Part shown: positions 10,561 through 23,765 of the stretch, piece after piece | Layout: each line of letters opens with the position of its first letter | Numbering within the stretch: position 1 is the first letter of the stretch | Assembly (NCBI RefSeq): GCF_900090045.1 | Contig: NC_041782.1 | Span: 1,299,001-1,363,000, forward strand | Length of the DNA: 64,000 nt | DNA from: Plasmodium malariae | Taxonomy: Eukaryota; Apicomplexa; Aconoidasida; Haemosporida; Plasmodiidae | Direction: 5' to 3' | Notes under the pieces: model-generated | Database searches by the model: none | What the model was told of the DNA's origin: nothing | Seen by the model: only the letters and a program-made list of their open reading frames with translations | Made by a program: the position numbers and the translations under genes

Positions 10561-11919
10561 ATGATTATAAGCCAAAGAAAAAAAGACCTTGAAATTGGTA
10601 CATTCGAGAAAGAAATACATGAAGAATTGGAAAGGGTATACAAGAGTGAAAAGTTTTACAAATACGCTAATGAAGAAAATTTTGAAAAGTTTGCATATGA
10701 AGGTAAAGAAGACATAACCGATTATAAAATATTTTACGATAGTATCACTACTCAGTCAAAGGACAGAAAAAATAACTCAGGTATCATATATAATAGTATT
10801 AATTCAATAAGGTCCTTTAAAAATTTTATAGGAAAGGAAATACCTATTCAAAAGGAACCTCATTACAATATCATTCCCGCAAATGTAAAAATTAAACTGA
10901 TATCAGTAAAGAGGCATGGCAGTTATGCCCATGGTACATATTGTACATATTGTGCATTAAGTACATATCATACGAACTGCACGTACTGCATCCATTGCAA
11001 CAGTTACAACTGCGGCAAGGGCGTTGTTGCAAGAATAGATGAGATAAGGAATACACTTAGTTGTATAAAGAATAGCCTTCACGCTAAGAAAAAATTAAAA
11101 AAAAAGAAGGAAAATGTACATACCATGGTAGACATAGATAGCATTAATTTGCTTTCTAACTTGGATCGTGTACGTAATAAACTTGGTAAAATAATAAAAT
11201 TTGTAGAAGTGTCGGATGAAAATTTTTGTGATAACATGAGATATTACAAATATATTTATAACTGCTTTACAAAATCGGGAGAAATGAATATTTTTGATAT
11301 AATACGAATGATGAAAAAGAATGAAAAGAGTACAGAATTATTAACAAACAAAATGATAGTTATAAATTATAACAGTGTACTATCACTTCGAAAAACAAAC
11401 ATGTACAAAAATTTTAAAGATATTGTTTATAAGGCTGATATGTATGAATCGTTGTTCTACAAAAAATGTTTTAACAAAAATGAAAACGTTGCAAGCATTT
11501 TGTTGTCCTTTTTTTTATTTTTAAATTTATGTTTAAATGAAAATATGTATAAAAGAATAATGAATTATATTTACTTATTAAATTTTGAATTAAAAAAATG
11601 CGTAGAATATTTAGAAAGTAGAAAGAAGGATATAAGAACGTTGCACATATTATTTACGTACGTGAAGTCATTAACACTTGGAATTAATTACAATGACATA
11701 TCATTATTTATTGAAAATATCTTTCGCATTAATTTAAATGAAAATAATGAGAAGTTATTAAAAATTTACAAAAAATTATTAAATAACGAAATTAGCATAA
11801 GTATAATATCAAAAGAGGCAAATAAAATAAACAGTACAATTCAAATGATGAATCACAATTTGGGGAAAAGTGCAAAAGTAATAAAATCAGTACTACACAG
11901 CACAACATATAAGCTTTAA
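10561..11919 (+). CDS. Protein of unknown function with a Cys/Tyr/His cluster (452 aa)
   Basis: A single open frame starts at ATG 10561 (MIISQRKKDLEIGTFEKEI) and ends TAA at 11917-11919. Residues 1-120 are charged and probably helical. Residues 124-154 form a compact Cys/Tyr/His/Thr-rich block with six Cys (128, 131, 140, 143, 146, 151) and His 124, 137 and 145. A Lys-rich stretch follows near residues 176-185, then a Leu/Asn-rich, mostly helical half. No transmembrane segment is certain, although residues 315-330 (SILLSFFLFLNLCLN) are very hydrophobic. I recognise no family. The Cys block could be a metal site, but its DNA is itself a degenerate ACATATTGT repeat, so it could be a slippage product. 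Confidence 0.87.
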   Translation: MIISQRKKDLEIGTFEKEIHEELERVYKSEKFYKYANEENFEKFAYEGKEDITDYKIFYDSITTQSKDRKNNSGIIYNSINSIRSFKNFIGKEIPIQKEPHYNIIPANVKIKLISVKRHGSYAHGTYCTYCALSTYHTNCTYCIHCNSYNCGKGVVARIDEIRNTLSCIKNSLHAKKKLKKKKENVHTMVDIDSINLLSNLDRVRNKLGKIIKFVEVSDENFCDNMRYYKYIYNCFTKSGEMNIFDIIRMMKKNEKSTELLTNKMIVINYNSVLSLRKTNMYKNFKDIVYKADMYESLFYKKCFNKNENVASILLSFFLFLNLCLNENMYKRIMNYIYLLNFELKKCVEYLESRKKDIRTLHILFTYVKSLTLGINYNDISLFIENIFRINLNENNEKLLKIYKKLLNNEISISIISKEANKINSTIQMMNHNLGKSAKVIKSVLHSTTYKL

Positions 11920-12381
11920 AAAAAAAAAAAAAAATGACTAGTAGACAAAATATGCATAATTGACAAAATATGCATAATTGACAAAATAGGTAAAATTGAC
12001 AAAATAGGTAAAATTGACAAAATAGGTAAAATTGACAAATGGACAAAATAAGCATAATTGACTAATTTATTTAGAAATATACGTAAACATGGCATATTCA
12101 CTATGTAAAAATACCATTAATCAAATAACTTTGAGCATTAAAAAATTTGTTTTTTTAAAAGTACACATGCTGATTAATTTTTTTTTCTTGGACTGTTTTT
12201 TCCATTTTTCTGGCCACCCTTTTGTTCATCTTTTTTTTTTTTTTTTTTTTTTAAACAAATTATAAAGTTTAAAAAAAAAGAGTGCTAAAATACAAAATGA
12301 ATTGTTCATAAAAAAGGGGAAAAAAAAAAAAAAAAAAACAATTACAGTTCCTCGATGCATAAAAAAAAAAAATTAATTATG
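11920..12381. other. Convergent intergenic region
   Basis: This lies between the stop of the plus-strand gene at 10561 and the stop of ABCI3 on the minus strand. It contains the 18-bp array at 11943-12060, a T run near 12231-12252 and an A run near 12320-12338. Nothing else is seen. Confidence 0.6.
11943..12060. repeat. 18-bp minisatellite (GACAAAATAGGTAAAATT)
   Basis: About six copies of an 18-bp unit, in two flavours: GACAAAATATGCATAATT at the outer ends and GACAAAATAGGTAAAATT in the middle. It begins about 25 bp after the stop codon of the preceding gene, so it is likely in its 3' UTR. Confidence 0.9.
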
Positions 12382-15300
12382 TCATAGTAACTTTTTGAAT
12401 ATTAACAGGAAAATGTCATTTGCGTTAACGTTATTGATGTCCACTTGCTGCACTTCAATTTCTTTGTCGCTGAATTTAAGTCTCTTGTCTATTTCTGCAA
12501 GGGGAAGGGGAAAAATGCAGACGTTTTTACGCAAGTGTGGGGATGTATATATTTACGTATGCATGTAGGTATTTACGTAAGCATGTAGGTATTTACGTAA
12601 GCATGTAGGTATTTACGTAAGCATGTGGGTATTTACGTAAGCATGTAGGTATTTACGTAAGCATGTAGGTATTTACGTAAGCATGTAGGTATTTATGTAT
12701 ACACGTAGGTATTTACATATGCACACATCAACTTGCTAACAAAGTAAGGTGAAAATCTTTTCGCGGTACCTAGCAACTTGAAAAAGTGCTTATTGTCCTG
12801 AATTTTTAAGATAAACGAGTAATGGTTGGACGATATCATTTCCGAGTGGACCTTTTTTATTGCCTTATATTTCATAAGAAAATTTTGCACATTTTTATGG
12901 GCTACTTCACATATTACAAATTTAAATAAATGAAAAAGTGAAATGTTTTTGTTTCTGTTTAAGTAGGAATGGACATATGAAAGCTTGTCAATGATTAAGT
13001 TGAGCAGGACTTTATGAAATTTTGAAAGAGTAATTAAATTATTTTTTTTTTTTTTGTCATTTTTTCTTTTCTTCATTGTTTTGAAAATATAATATAAATT
13101 ATGTAAGTTTAAAAAATTTCTTTTGGCATTCTTTTCAAGAAATGAAATAACACAATTTGATTGTTTATCGTCATATGATAGAGACATGTTATGGATTTGT
13201 TTATACTTGTTATCATTTTTATTATACATCCGCACCACTTTTTGCAGCTTCGTGAACGCATGACTGTTTGCACAGAAAAACATTTGTATATATTCGTTTA
13301 TCTTATTTTCATGTATTCCTTTTAATTTTACTTCAAACAAGTAGTAATTTTTAAAACTGCGAATTATATTATTTGAATAATTCTTATACGTAATTCTGTT
13401 CTTGTTAAATAAATATAAATAGTCATAATATAGTATATCCGTGTATATGTGAGTGTAAACGACAAAATTCTTAAATGCAAATTTTATTTTCAATATGTTT
13501 TCCTTTATAAATGAATCGATAATATTTTCATTCACGCTTCTTAGATTCGACGATATTAGACACTCCCATGGGTTATCATTTCTGCTCTGATCATCGATTC
13601 TCCCCTCGCACCTGCCACTGCTACTGCTACTGCTACTACGACTACCGCTTACTCCGCTAACACCGCTAACACCACTAGTTCTGCAAATGAGCATGTCCTT
13701 TTTATCTTCGCTGCGTACGCGGCACCCTTGCTCTGCCGATCTCACAACTACATGCCTTGAATGTGATTCACTTGTATCGTAATTATCCCATTTATTCAAA
13801 ACATCGCCTTTCGTTCTATGTTGAAACTGGTTAAGCATAAGTATATTTTTTAAAATAATATTTATATAAATTTGTGAGCAAAAATCAATATTATCATTCA
13901 GTTTATATAAGAAAATAATTTCATCTTTTCTTAACAAGTTAATCATTAGTTCAACTTTCTTTTTCATTCCTCCACTTAGTTGATCACAGTTAATATGTAT
14001 ATCACATTTTAGATTAACTATAAGCATTAACATATTAATAATATACAATACTTCTATATTACTCAGTTTAATTTTTTTAAATATTAAAATAACCTTAAAA
14101 TGTTCATATATAGACATGCTAGGTACTAACACTATTTTATAATTGTTCTCATTAAGCTTTCGGACTTTCTCTGCATAAAACCCTGTATGATTTTTCACAC
14201 CATTCTTCTTCTTTTCATTGGTATAATGGCATGAAGTAATTTCACTATTGCTCCTGATGGAAATTGGAGTGGTACTCCTATTGGTCGTTGATGTGGTTTT
14301 TTCGTTACTAGATGAAATGCGACTCCTAATAATACTTTTAGTAGTACTACTACTATCGTTATTCTCTTCTCCCAAAATAACATGATCGCTATTTTTCGAA
14401 AAGAAAAATTTAAAAAAATAAAGGATGTTCAAATCGTTATTAAAGATAGATGAAAAGGTATAAATTTTGTAGGGTTCCATTTTCACGTTTAAATTTTTTA
14501 AAATATATTTTTCATTAATTCGAAAGCAGTTGTTATCTCTTCGATCATTGCTGATGGACTCTGTGGCGTCGTTATCGTTACTTAAATGTTTCCCCTTTAT
14601 TTCTTCTTCTACTACTTTTGCTTCTTCTTCTTCTTCTTCTTCGTCTACTTTTGCTTCTTCGTCTACTTTTGCTTCTTCGTCTACTTTTGCTTCTTCGTCT
14701 ACTTTTGCTTCTTTCTCTATTTTCGCTTCCACCCTTTTTTCATTCTTTTTTCCTTCATTCAGTACATACCGTACTCCTCCCCCGGGGCCCATATCAGCGG
14801 AATTTAATTTTTTGTAAGCAGTATCGTCCGAATTTCCTCCTGTGAAGCTAAAAAACTGTTTTATATTGGTCCAAAATTGAAAAAAGAATTTACTACTCTC
14901 CTTTTCTTCATCCTCTTCTTTATATTCTTTATTTGACAAGTAAAAGTGTTTTATGAAAAAGGTATATTTTTTTCCTCTTGTATCTTTATAATTATTGGTA
15001 ATACTTCTTCGTTGTCGTATTCTTTGATGCTCTTTCTCTCTTTTGAAATGTAACAGACTGAAAAGTATTATGAGTAAATATATTATACAGTTAAGAAACA
15101 AAAATAGAAAATCCCCTGTAGTGTTAAAAAAAGAGTAGGTGTCTGTACAAATATTTTTCATTCCTTCTTGCACATTAGCATCATCATATACTCCATTATT
15201 TGTAAAATCATTGTTCATAATATTACTTATAACACCGTTTGTATGACCATTTGCTGCATAAGAAGCTAAGAGATGTCCAGCTATTGAAAAGTTGTTTCCT

Positions 15301-18300
15301 TTTACTCTTTGAAAAAATCCATCATCCACTTGCTTTAGGTGCCGTTTCATATTCAAACACAGACTTTTAATATTCATTAAATGAGATAAAGTAAATGAAT
15401 CTAGTATTCTAAATATACATACAAATATATGAGATAGATTTATCAATACTTCATTATTATATGCATATGACAAAATAAGTAAAACATAAATAACGATAGT
15501 AATTATTCCACAGAAAATAAAATTAACAAACAAAAAGAGAATGTAACTATGTAAATATAATGAAGAAAATAAACATATGGAAAGATATATATTAAAACCA
15601 TATAACATAAGAAAAAAGAAAAACGATGAATTCAAAAATACTTTATATTCAAACATATATAATACTAAAAATAAAAATATGATATAAACAATATAGTATA
15701 TATATCCCAAAAATAATATCTGGAAATAGTGTACATATTTATGAACATCAAAATTTTCGAAAATTTTCATGTACTCCATTTCATTTTTTAATTTTTCAAA
15801 AAATACACAAAAGAAAATTACTATTGATAAAAATACGTACATATTTATATAAAAGTCTCGGATAAAATACTCGTGAAACCTTATCGTTAGCGGTTCGTTT
15901 ATCACCTCGATTCTTTTCTTTCCCTCTACAAAGGGCTTCACCACATCATCTACTCGGCTTTTCATTGAATGGGCATTTAAGTCGTCGCTACTGTTCAAGC
16001 CACAATCATCGTTGTAAAAGTTACTTCCTCTTACCCTATCACACACCATATTCGCTTCTTCATCGATAGGGTAGTCGTTCGATTTAACATAATAGTAATT
16101 GCTTCCCTCCCCGAGATTGTCCTTTTTGTGCGTAAAAAAATTAGACGACTTATCATCAGCACCACTATTACTTCCAAAATAGTAATCTAGAATACGTTTT
16201 TCTTTCGAAATTCTATTGCCATGAAAGGAATTTTGAAAATCTGACAAAATGTTAAAAACAGAATTGGTGTAGTAAGCATTGGAATGAATTGAGGTGTAGT
16301 TATAAAACAAACTCACATTAATTTCTACTTCTGTATTGTAATGCATATTCAAACGGTCCTCCTTCTTCGCTTGTTTTTCATTAATAAAAAATATATAGGA
16401 TCCTAAGGATATATCATTATGTAATTGGGCTTTTCTTTCTAGGTAGTTAATGACATCATCATATAAATTATCCTCCTTAATAACCTCATCGATGTAATTA
16501 ATTTTTTCCTTTAAACAATATTTTTCAAGAAGAGTACTGATCGTGTTATTATAATGATTGAACGAATTTTCTGCACCCTTTTTGTAGTAACCACCACTTT
16601 GTATATTTGCCAATGTAAGGAAATTTTCTGCACCGTTCACCTTGCTATTTTGAATTCTGTTCATGCCGATGTTCTCGTCAATATCCACTCCCCTATTTAT
16701 ATCTCCCTTTTTAAAGCGCCATTTTGGTGTCCACTTCATGTGCGTGTCTCTATCCTCGTTACTCTTACCAGAATTCATGGAAACAATATCGTCACTCTCA
16801 GTATCACTCTCAGTATCTTTATTTGAATTTATATGAGACGTATATATGATATAATAATTTACTGTGCTCTGTTGCAAGAAGTTAGATGTAATAGTTGAGT
16901 AGTCTAATGTAATGTTCTGCACTCTTCCAAGGAGGGACCCACATTTTATTATGAATAGACCAAAGGATAACATTAATAGCGGTACTAGAAATTTGTACCA
17001 GTAAAAACTTGTGTTACTTAAGTCCTTCTTTAATTTCATAAATAGTGTTGGACTGATGTATGTTGAAAAGAAAGTAATCATTTGCTTTACAAAATTTCCA
17101 TCTTCTTTCTTTTGAAATAGTTTCCATGGAGGATGTCCCTGCGTCGAACCGACTATCCGCTTCTTTTCCCCCGTTTCTGTTCGTTCATCTGCTTTGTAAT
17201 CGTCAGCAATAAGTTCGTGATATGCTCTAGTGTCTGCTCTGTTTTCCGCTCCTCTGTTCCCTCCTTTACCGTTTTGATTGCTTCCCTTTTTACTACTAAC
17301 CAGTATATCATTTAAATAGCTAGCGTCTTGAAAGATTGTTCTGCCCTCATTTTTGCCACTAGTAAACAACGAGCTATTCAACTCATTAAAATATTTGAAA
17401 TTATTGAAAAATAAATAAAAGAGGGGGTCCATCTTAATTAGTTGTCTGATATCTTTGTCATGCACATTTTTCAAAAGTTTTTTCTTCTCATTATATGTAT
17501 AGATATATATATACGTATAATATATATCTACTGTTTTTAATTGATATGTAACCATACTTTTAAATCTGTTTAAAACACTTAACACATTTTTCAATGTATC
17601 TAACTCATTTATTTTATATGTACAATAAATATAATTTTTATTGAAAAAGATAAAACAATTTTTATGTTCTTTTCGGACACTTCTAATAAAATTTATAATG
17701 TTCTTTTTTACTACATCGGGGTTTACATCCTTTTCCCTTAAATTACCTACTAAAAAGTCGAATAGATTTTTACCGTCTGTAGGGATACTACTAGTATTAG
17801 CTATATCATATTTTTTGCTGTTTTGTTCTTCATCACTACCGTTTCGGAGATGAGCATGGTCATTACTACAACCATGATATGATGTACCTTCACTACTTCC
17901 ATTTGATACACCAGTAAGTGATTGCATAATTTTTTCCTTACTTAAACAAGTAGCTAACTCTTTTCCACTTTCTGTTGAAGTAAAATTAATATTTAAAATG
18001 AATTTATAGTCTATCAATTTTTGGAATTGTCGTTTTGAACCATTAAAAATAATTTCCCCATTTTTAATTACTGCAATGTCATTTGCAAAATTATTAGCTT
18101 CATAAATATCATGAGTACATATAAAAATTATATTATTTTTTTTTATTTTATCAAAAAATTTGAACAATTTCGTTTTCGTTTTTATATCTAACGAAATGAA
18201 TGGTTCGTCTAATATATATATATCTCTTTTTACAAGAAAACAAATAAATATAGAAATTTTTTTTTTTACTTCATCTATTAAATTTTTTATCGGTACATTT

Positions 18301-21300
18301 AAATATGAGCTTAAATTTAAATCATTCATAATTTTTAACGTCCTTTTTTTTTTTAAATATTTATCCATATTCTTGTTATAATATAACAGAAAAATTTTAA
18401 TCGTTTCGTAGAAGGTTAAATTCTCATACAGTATAACATTCTGGCTGCAGTAGCTAATTTCTAAATCATTTTTCTTTTTATCCTTATTGAATTTATTTTT
18501 AAAATATGGAATTACACGACTACCCCTTATGAACGTACTAAATAAAAATAAGTTGTCCATATTACTGTAACTCCTGTTATGGTTAATGTTTGGATTTATG
18601 TTACTGTAACCATTGCCGCTATCCTTTGTGCTAATGTTACTGTTACTCTTACGGATCTGTATGCTACAATCCTTTCTCGTCTTGCTTTTAGCAGTATTTT
18701 TGAGAAAACTAATTTCACCGCTATTCTTTGTTATCATCTGTGTGATAATGTTAATGAGTGTAGATTTCCCCGATCCGTTCTCACCTAACAAAACGAATAT
18801 TCTGTTACTTCTTAAAGTTAAGGACACATCTTTTAATATATGTTTCTTTCCATAAAATTTGTTTATATTCTGAATAAACAGATAGCAGTCACTTGTGTTC
18901 ATCCTCTTTTTCCTTCTGCCCTTGTGCGATCCGTTAACTAGGTAAGTATTGTTTGGGGATATGCTAGTTCTACAGTTCATTTCGGCGCATTTATTAGACA
19001 TAATTTTATTTGTATTACCACCATTAGTAATATTACCACCATTAGTAATATTACCACCATTAGTAATATTACCACCATTAGTAATATTACCACCATTAGT
19101 AATATTACTACCATTACTAATATTACTATTATTATGATTATCATCACGATTATGGGTATAATTACTAATTTTATTTTTATTATTTTTATTTTTTTTTTCT
19201 CCAATTCCAAAGCTCTCTCTCCCTCCTCTAACTTTTGCAGCGTTTCCTGAATTTCCCTTCAAAACTGAGAAGCATTTCGGAGCATCCCGATCCATTTCTT
19301 CATTGAGGTCCACCATAAAGCAATTTCTGTACATTGGCCTTATGCCACTTCTGCTGCTGCTACTACTAGTAGTACTAGTACTGTTCATACTTTTTAGACA
19401 TAAATTTCCTAAATTTCTATTTTTGTAATAAATTATGAAGGTTAAAATACATATTAACAAGATAAAGGAGAAGAAGGAATAAAACAGCAGGTGCATTAAA
19501 CATATATTTTCAATTTTGATAAACATTTGCATATAATCTATTTTTATATTATTTTTAATTAATATAAAAATAAAATCTAAAGCTAAACAAAAGGAGGTGT
19601 GCGGAATTAACAAAACAAAAAATATTAAAACTTTCCCGGCTCCTGAATGTATGATCAATCGAAAAGATGAAAAAAGAAAAAACAATAAAAAAGAAGCAAT
19701 ATAATTTATTGCGCTATTATTTGAAAAATGCATACATATTACTGTAAACAAAAGACTATTCATAATAAAAAAAAATATATATAAATATAATAAAAAATAA
19801 TTCATCAAACTTTTGTATATATAATAATAAATAATATATGTAAATATTATATTATAAAAGAACAACACAATAAAATAAAACAAAATCCAGGAATAATAAT
19901 AATAATATTTATTTATTTTAATACAATAAAGAAATGTTTCCATATTTATCCTTCTCTCTTTGTTTATATCAAAACATATATTTACAATGAATAAACAAAC
20001 ACACAAAAATATTACTACTCGGAAAATATTCTTTTCAAGTGTATCAAATGCGTTTATTTTCATACTCTTTATTGGCATCTTATATACAAAAAAATCGTTC
20101 AAAGAAATCTTTACCCCTTCATTATTCCTATGTTTTTTATCTTTTTCATGGATACTTCCTTCTCCTCTTTCCATTTCCCATCTATTGCTCTTTTCCCTCT
20201 CTAACATATCCGCATTATACTGCAACAAGAACAAGTTAAACTGATACTCTAGGACTATGAAAAAGCTACTATAATACCACTCGTTAAAATACACATTAAA
20301 AGACAAGTCATCAACAGTGTTAAAACTGATAAAATTTTGTTTTAAGTTTATGTTTATATCGTTGAAAAAATATTTTTCACTTGCGCTTAACAAAGCGTAG
20401 TCACCCACTCTTATTTTGTAACTGACATTTTTAATTATTCCCTTTTCGTAGTTGTATATAAAATTATTTGGCCTTCCGCCCCTACCCTTTTCCTCGTACA
20501 CGTCCGCCTTATCCAATTCAGCACTGTTTACTTCATCGCTGTTTACTTCATCGTTGTTTACTTCAACACTGTTTACTTCATCGCTGTTTACTTCATCGCT
20601 GTTTACTTCATCGTTGTTTACTTCAACACTGTTTACTTCATCGCTGTTTACTTCATCGCTGTTTACTTCTTCTCTGCTGACTTCTTCTCTGGGGTACGCG
20701 GAGGGTATATCTTTCCCCCTTTCGCATTCCTTGTCGCAGTTGTTGGAAACAGCGACGAGAGCACTGTTAGAACTGTTTACACCTTTCGTACTCCTCCCAC
20801 TATTAAGAGCGCCAGTATTCGTATCATCATGGTCCTCCCATGTACCGTTAACACTTTTGGAGGGTTTCTTTCCCCTACGACCATACACGTACGAGAAACT
20901 CAATTTGTTACTGTTACTGCTACTATTATTGTTACTACTATTGTTGTTGTTCTTCTTCACATAGCTGACCTTTTCAATATCGAGTAATCCACATGATAAA
21001 TTCGTTTCAATTAAATTGCTTTTCACAAAATTGAAAAAAAATAATTTTTTTTTTTCATCACTAAAAAAATCTTTATACTTATTTTCATCTTTTAAATTTT
21101 TTATATCCCTAATAAATAATTTATATAATCTTAATTTTTTAACTTGTTTAATAGTATTTTCATCTATTTGTAAGTTTAATATGTTGTCATACTGTTCACT
21201 TGAATAAACATTTCTGTATAAATCATCTAAATTTAACGAGTCATCATGTCTTATATTATTTTTCAATTTGTTCAACAATATGGACTTATTTTCTCCTTTC

Positions 21301-22701
21301 AAATTATCCTCGTTATGTCTTTCCCTTTTTTTTTTTTTTTTTTTTAATTTTTTCACTTCTCCTGGTTTAAGTTGAATAGCATACTTTACATTTTTCAAGC
21401 ACTCCTCTTCATTTTTGTAAACTTGAAATATATTCAAACCATTTTCCTCAGCATATGATAAAAAAGACTTCGATATTTCATTCTCGGGAGTAACACATAT
21501 ATGATTTACGTACACCGTGTCTCCTATCTCCCTGTGTTTCAAAAAAATGCATAATTAAATGGGGGTTTGGGGTGGGGACGGAGGAGGAAAATATGCATAC
21601 GTATAAACATATATATATGTACATAGATTGGCGACCTAATTGAGGAAAAAATGAACACACGGAAGCAGAGGTTAGCAAAATGCTAACTATACACGTGAAA
21701 CGTATGTCAATTTATTTTTATATGGAACACATTTGATACATTCTCCAAATTGCAAAATTAGCACTACTTTTTCTTTAAATGCAAATTTAACGATATTTTT
21801 TTTTTTTTTTTTTTTTTTTCATTAATCTAAAATCCAATAGTATTTTTTATTTTATTTTATTTTATTTATTAAATTGTAAAATTAGCACTACTTTTTCTTT
21901 TCTGTCCACTTACTTTGAGCACAATTCATTGCTCAGGAACAAGACATATTGCCTTATGGTATCATTCAAATCTACCTTATCATTTTCTGAAAAATTATTA
22001 TATATCTCTAACGAGTCTGAAAGGAAAAAAAAAAAAAAAAAAAAAAAGTGACACAATATCTAATGTAGAGGAGTTAATGCGAAAAATACAAAATATTAGT
22101 CTTGAAAAATATTTCAATTTTCTTAACAAACAGAAAGAAAACTTTTAATTAGTATAATAATGTTAACAACAACGTAATGAGAAGGGAAAATAATAATAAT
22201 GCAATTATATATAAACGAAGAAACGACTGAAAGAAGGAAAGGCTGGGAAAGAAAAAAAAACATAAAATATAATTTCGACGTTGTTACGATTTTAAATAAA
22301 TACTTTTATACATGAATAAAAAAATTACAAAATGGCAATGAGCTCAGAGTTTCCCTTGTAATGCAGGAAAAAAAAGATAAATATCGCACGATGAGTATTA
22401 AGTATAAAATATTGTATATATATGGGTATGTTTAAGTATATGTATATGTACACATAAGGATGAGTATTTCCGACGGAAATAAAGCGGACAACCATATTAA
22501 ACACAAACTACTGAAGAAGTGTTTTCCTTTTTTTTTTTTTTTTTTTTTTCACAACTTACATTTATCACTTATATTCCTCAGAAACAAATGAAATGATATT
22601 AACAAAAAAGGTATTAGTAAAAAGAAAAAATAAAGAAACAGATCTTTTCTTTTTTCATAATACGTCTTCTTTACTAAACCGTATAGCTTACGGATCTTCA
22701 T
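12382..22701 (-). CDS. ABCI3: ABC transporter ABCI3, ABCA-like full transporter (4 exons, 3039 aa)
   Basis: Exons are 22560-22701, 21914-22016, 12770-21531 and 12382-12494. All junctions keep phase (T|AC, AA|G, G|AA). Exon 1 gives MKIRKLYG and the first membrane segment. The layout is TMD1-NBD1-TMD2-NBD2, as in ABCA proteins. NBD1 has Walker A GENGSGKST (998-1006), a Q-loop in ISYCSQNV, Walker B YILDEP (Asp 1190, Glu 1191), the D-loop and the H-loop His (1222), but its signature is degenerate (LIDEV, 1166-1170). NBD2 has an intact signature LSGGM (2600-2604) but no Walker A (near 2435-2455) and a ruined Walker B (FLYKLNDN, near 2621). Low-complexity inserts include EVNSD, NITNGG and EEAKVD repeats. 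P. falciparum ABCI3, from memory, has a similar size (about 3100 aa). Substrate is unknown. The last intron contains a 20-bp minisatellite. Confidence 0.95.
12544..12725. repeat. 20-bp minisatellite in last ABCI3 intron
   Basis: About nine copies of GTATTTACGTAAGCATGTAG in tandem occupy most of the 12495-12769 intron. The middle copies are almost identical and the outer copies have single changes (GTATGC, ATATGC). Confidence 0.93.
14612..14722 (-). repeat. In-frame repeat EEAKVD in ABCI3
   Basis: An 18-bp coding repeat gives EEAKVD several times, followed by a run of Glu, just before NBD2. It is part of the ABCI3 reading frame. Confidence 0.85.
19010..19110 (-). repeat. In-frame repeat NITNGG (15 bp) in ABCI3
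   Basis: A 15-bp coding repeat gives NGGNIT in tandem, in the Asn-rich linker between TMD1 and NBD1 of ABCI3. Confidence 0.88.
20520..20680 (-). repeat. In-frame repeat EVNSD (15 bp) in ABCI3
   Basis: About ten copies of a 15-bp unit coding EVNSD, EVNND or EVNSV in the large N-terminal loop of ABCI3. Confidence 0.9.
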
Positions 22702-23258
22702 TATAACTTGATGAACTAATGTTATTTTTAAAAATAGTTAAAAATAACGAAAAGGAGAAAAATAAAGGAACGTAACCAACATAATATATACTATGTATTA
22801 GGAAAAAAACAAAACACAAAACAAACACATATATTTATATATATAATACTCCTTTTTGCAGAAAATAAATTATAATATTCATCAAATACAAAAAAAAAAA
22901 AAAAAAAAAAAATTTCATCTTAAAAATAACACGAATGTAATACGAAAACAAATAGGTGTAAAAGATAAAGGTAAAGGTAAAAGTAAAGGTAAAAGTGAAG
23001 GAACCCTTTTTTCTCCTTTTTTACCATACATTAATCTAGCGTATAATCGCAGTAAAACAAAATGGTCATATAAATATAATATATTTATTATATACATATA
23101 TGTGTAAATATATACGTGTAAAAAGCCTTTTTTTTTTAAAGATGTTTCAAAAACTTTTACTACATTAAAAGAAAAAAAAAAAAAACTAAATAAAAAGAAA
23201 AAAAACTGCAATTTTTTGTTCTAAATATTTCAGAAATGGTATGTGCATATATATATGC

Positions 23259-23290
<32 letters not shown>

Positions 23291-23451
23291 TATATACGAT
23301 AAACCATCCAAAATAATTGGAAATTTGATGTTCTATAATTTAATGAAATTTCCTAAATAAAAGTTTGTAAAAACGGGAAAAGGTAAATGGAAAAATAAAA
23401 AAAAAAAGGCGAATACGAGAATGAGAAAAAAAACATCATTTGTTATATTAT

Positions 23452-23765
23452 TTTGTTTTATTATGTTTTATTTTGCTTTATTATGTTTTATTATGTTTTA
23501 TTTTGCTTTATTTTGCTTTATTTTACTTTATTTTGCTTTATTTTACTTTATTTTGCTTTATTTTACTTTATTTTGCTTTATTTTACTTTATTTTGCTTTA
23601 TTTTACTTTATTTTGCTTATTTTACTTTATTTTGCTTTATTTTACTTTATTTTGCTTTATTTTACTTTATTTTGCTTTATTTTACTTTATTTTACTTTAT
23701 TTTACTTTATTTTGCTTTATTTTACTTTATTTTGCTTTATTTTACTTTATTATACTTTATTATGT
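23452..23765. repeat. 10/20-bp minisatellite (TTTTACTTTA-TTTTGCTTTA)
   Basis: About 31 copies of a 10-bp unit TTTTRCTTTA over roughly 310 bp, often alternating A and G at the fifth base to give a 20-bp period. One copy near 23615 is a base short, which shifts the period. All three frames stay open because the unit contains no stop, which explains three overlapping long frames here. Confidence 0.93.

Noticed and set aside
21915..22148. Plus-strand open frame of 77 codons overlapping ABCI3 exon 2
   Set aside because: The minus strand here gives ABCI3 exon 2 with both splice sites in phase, which explains the low A+T content.
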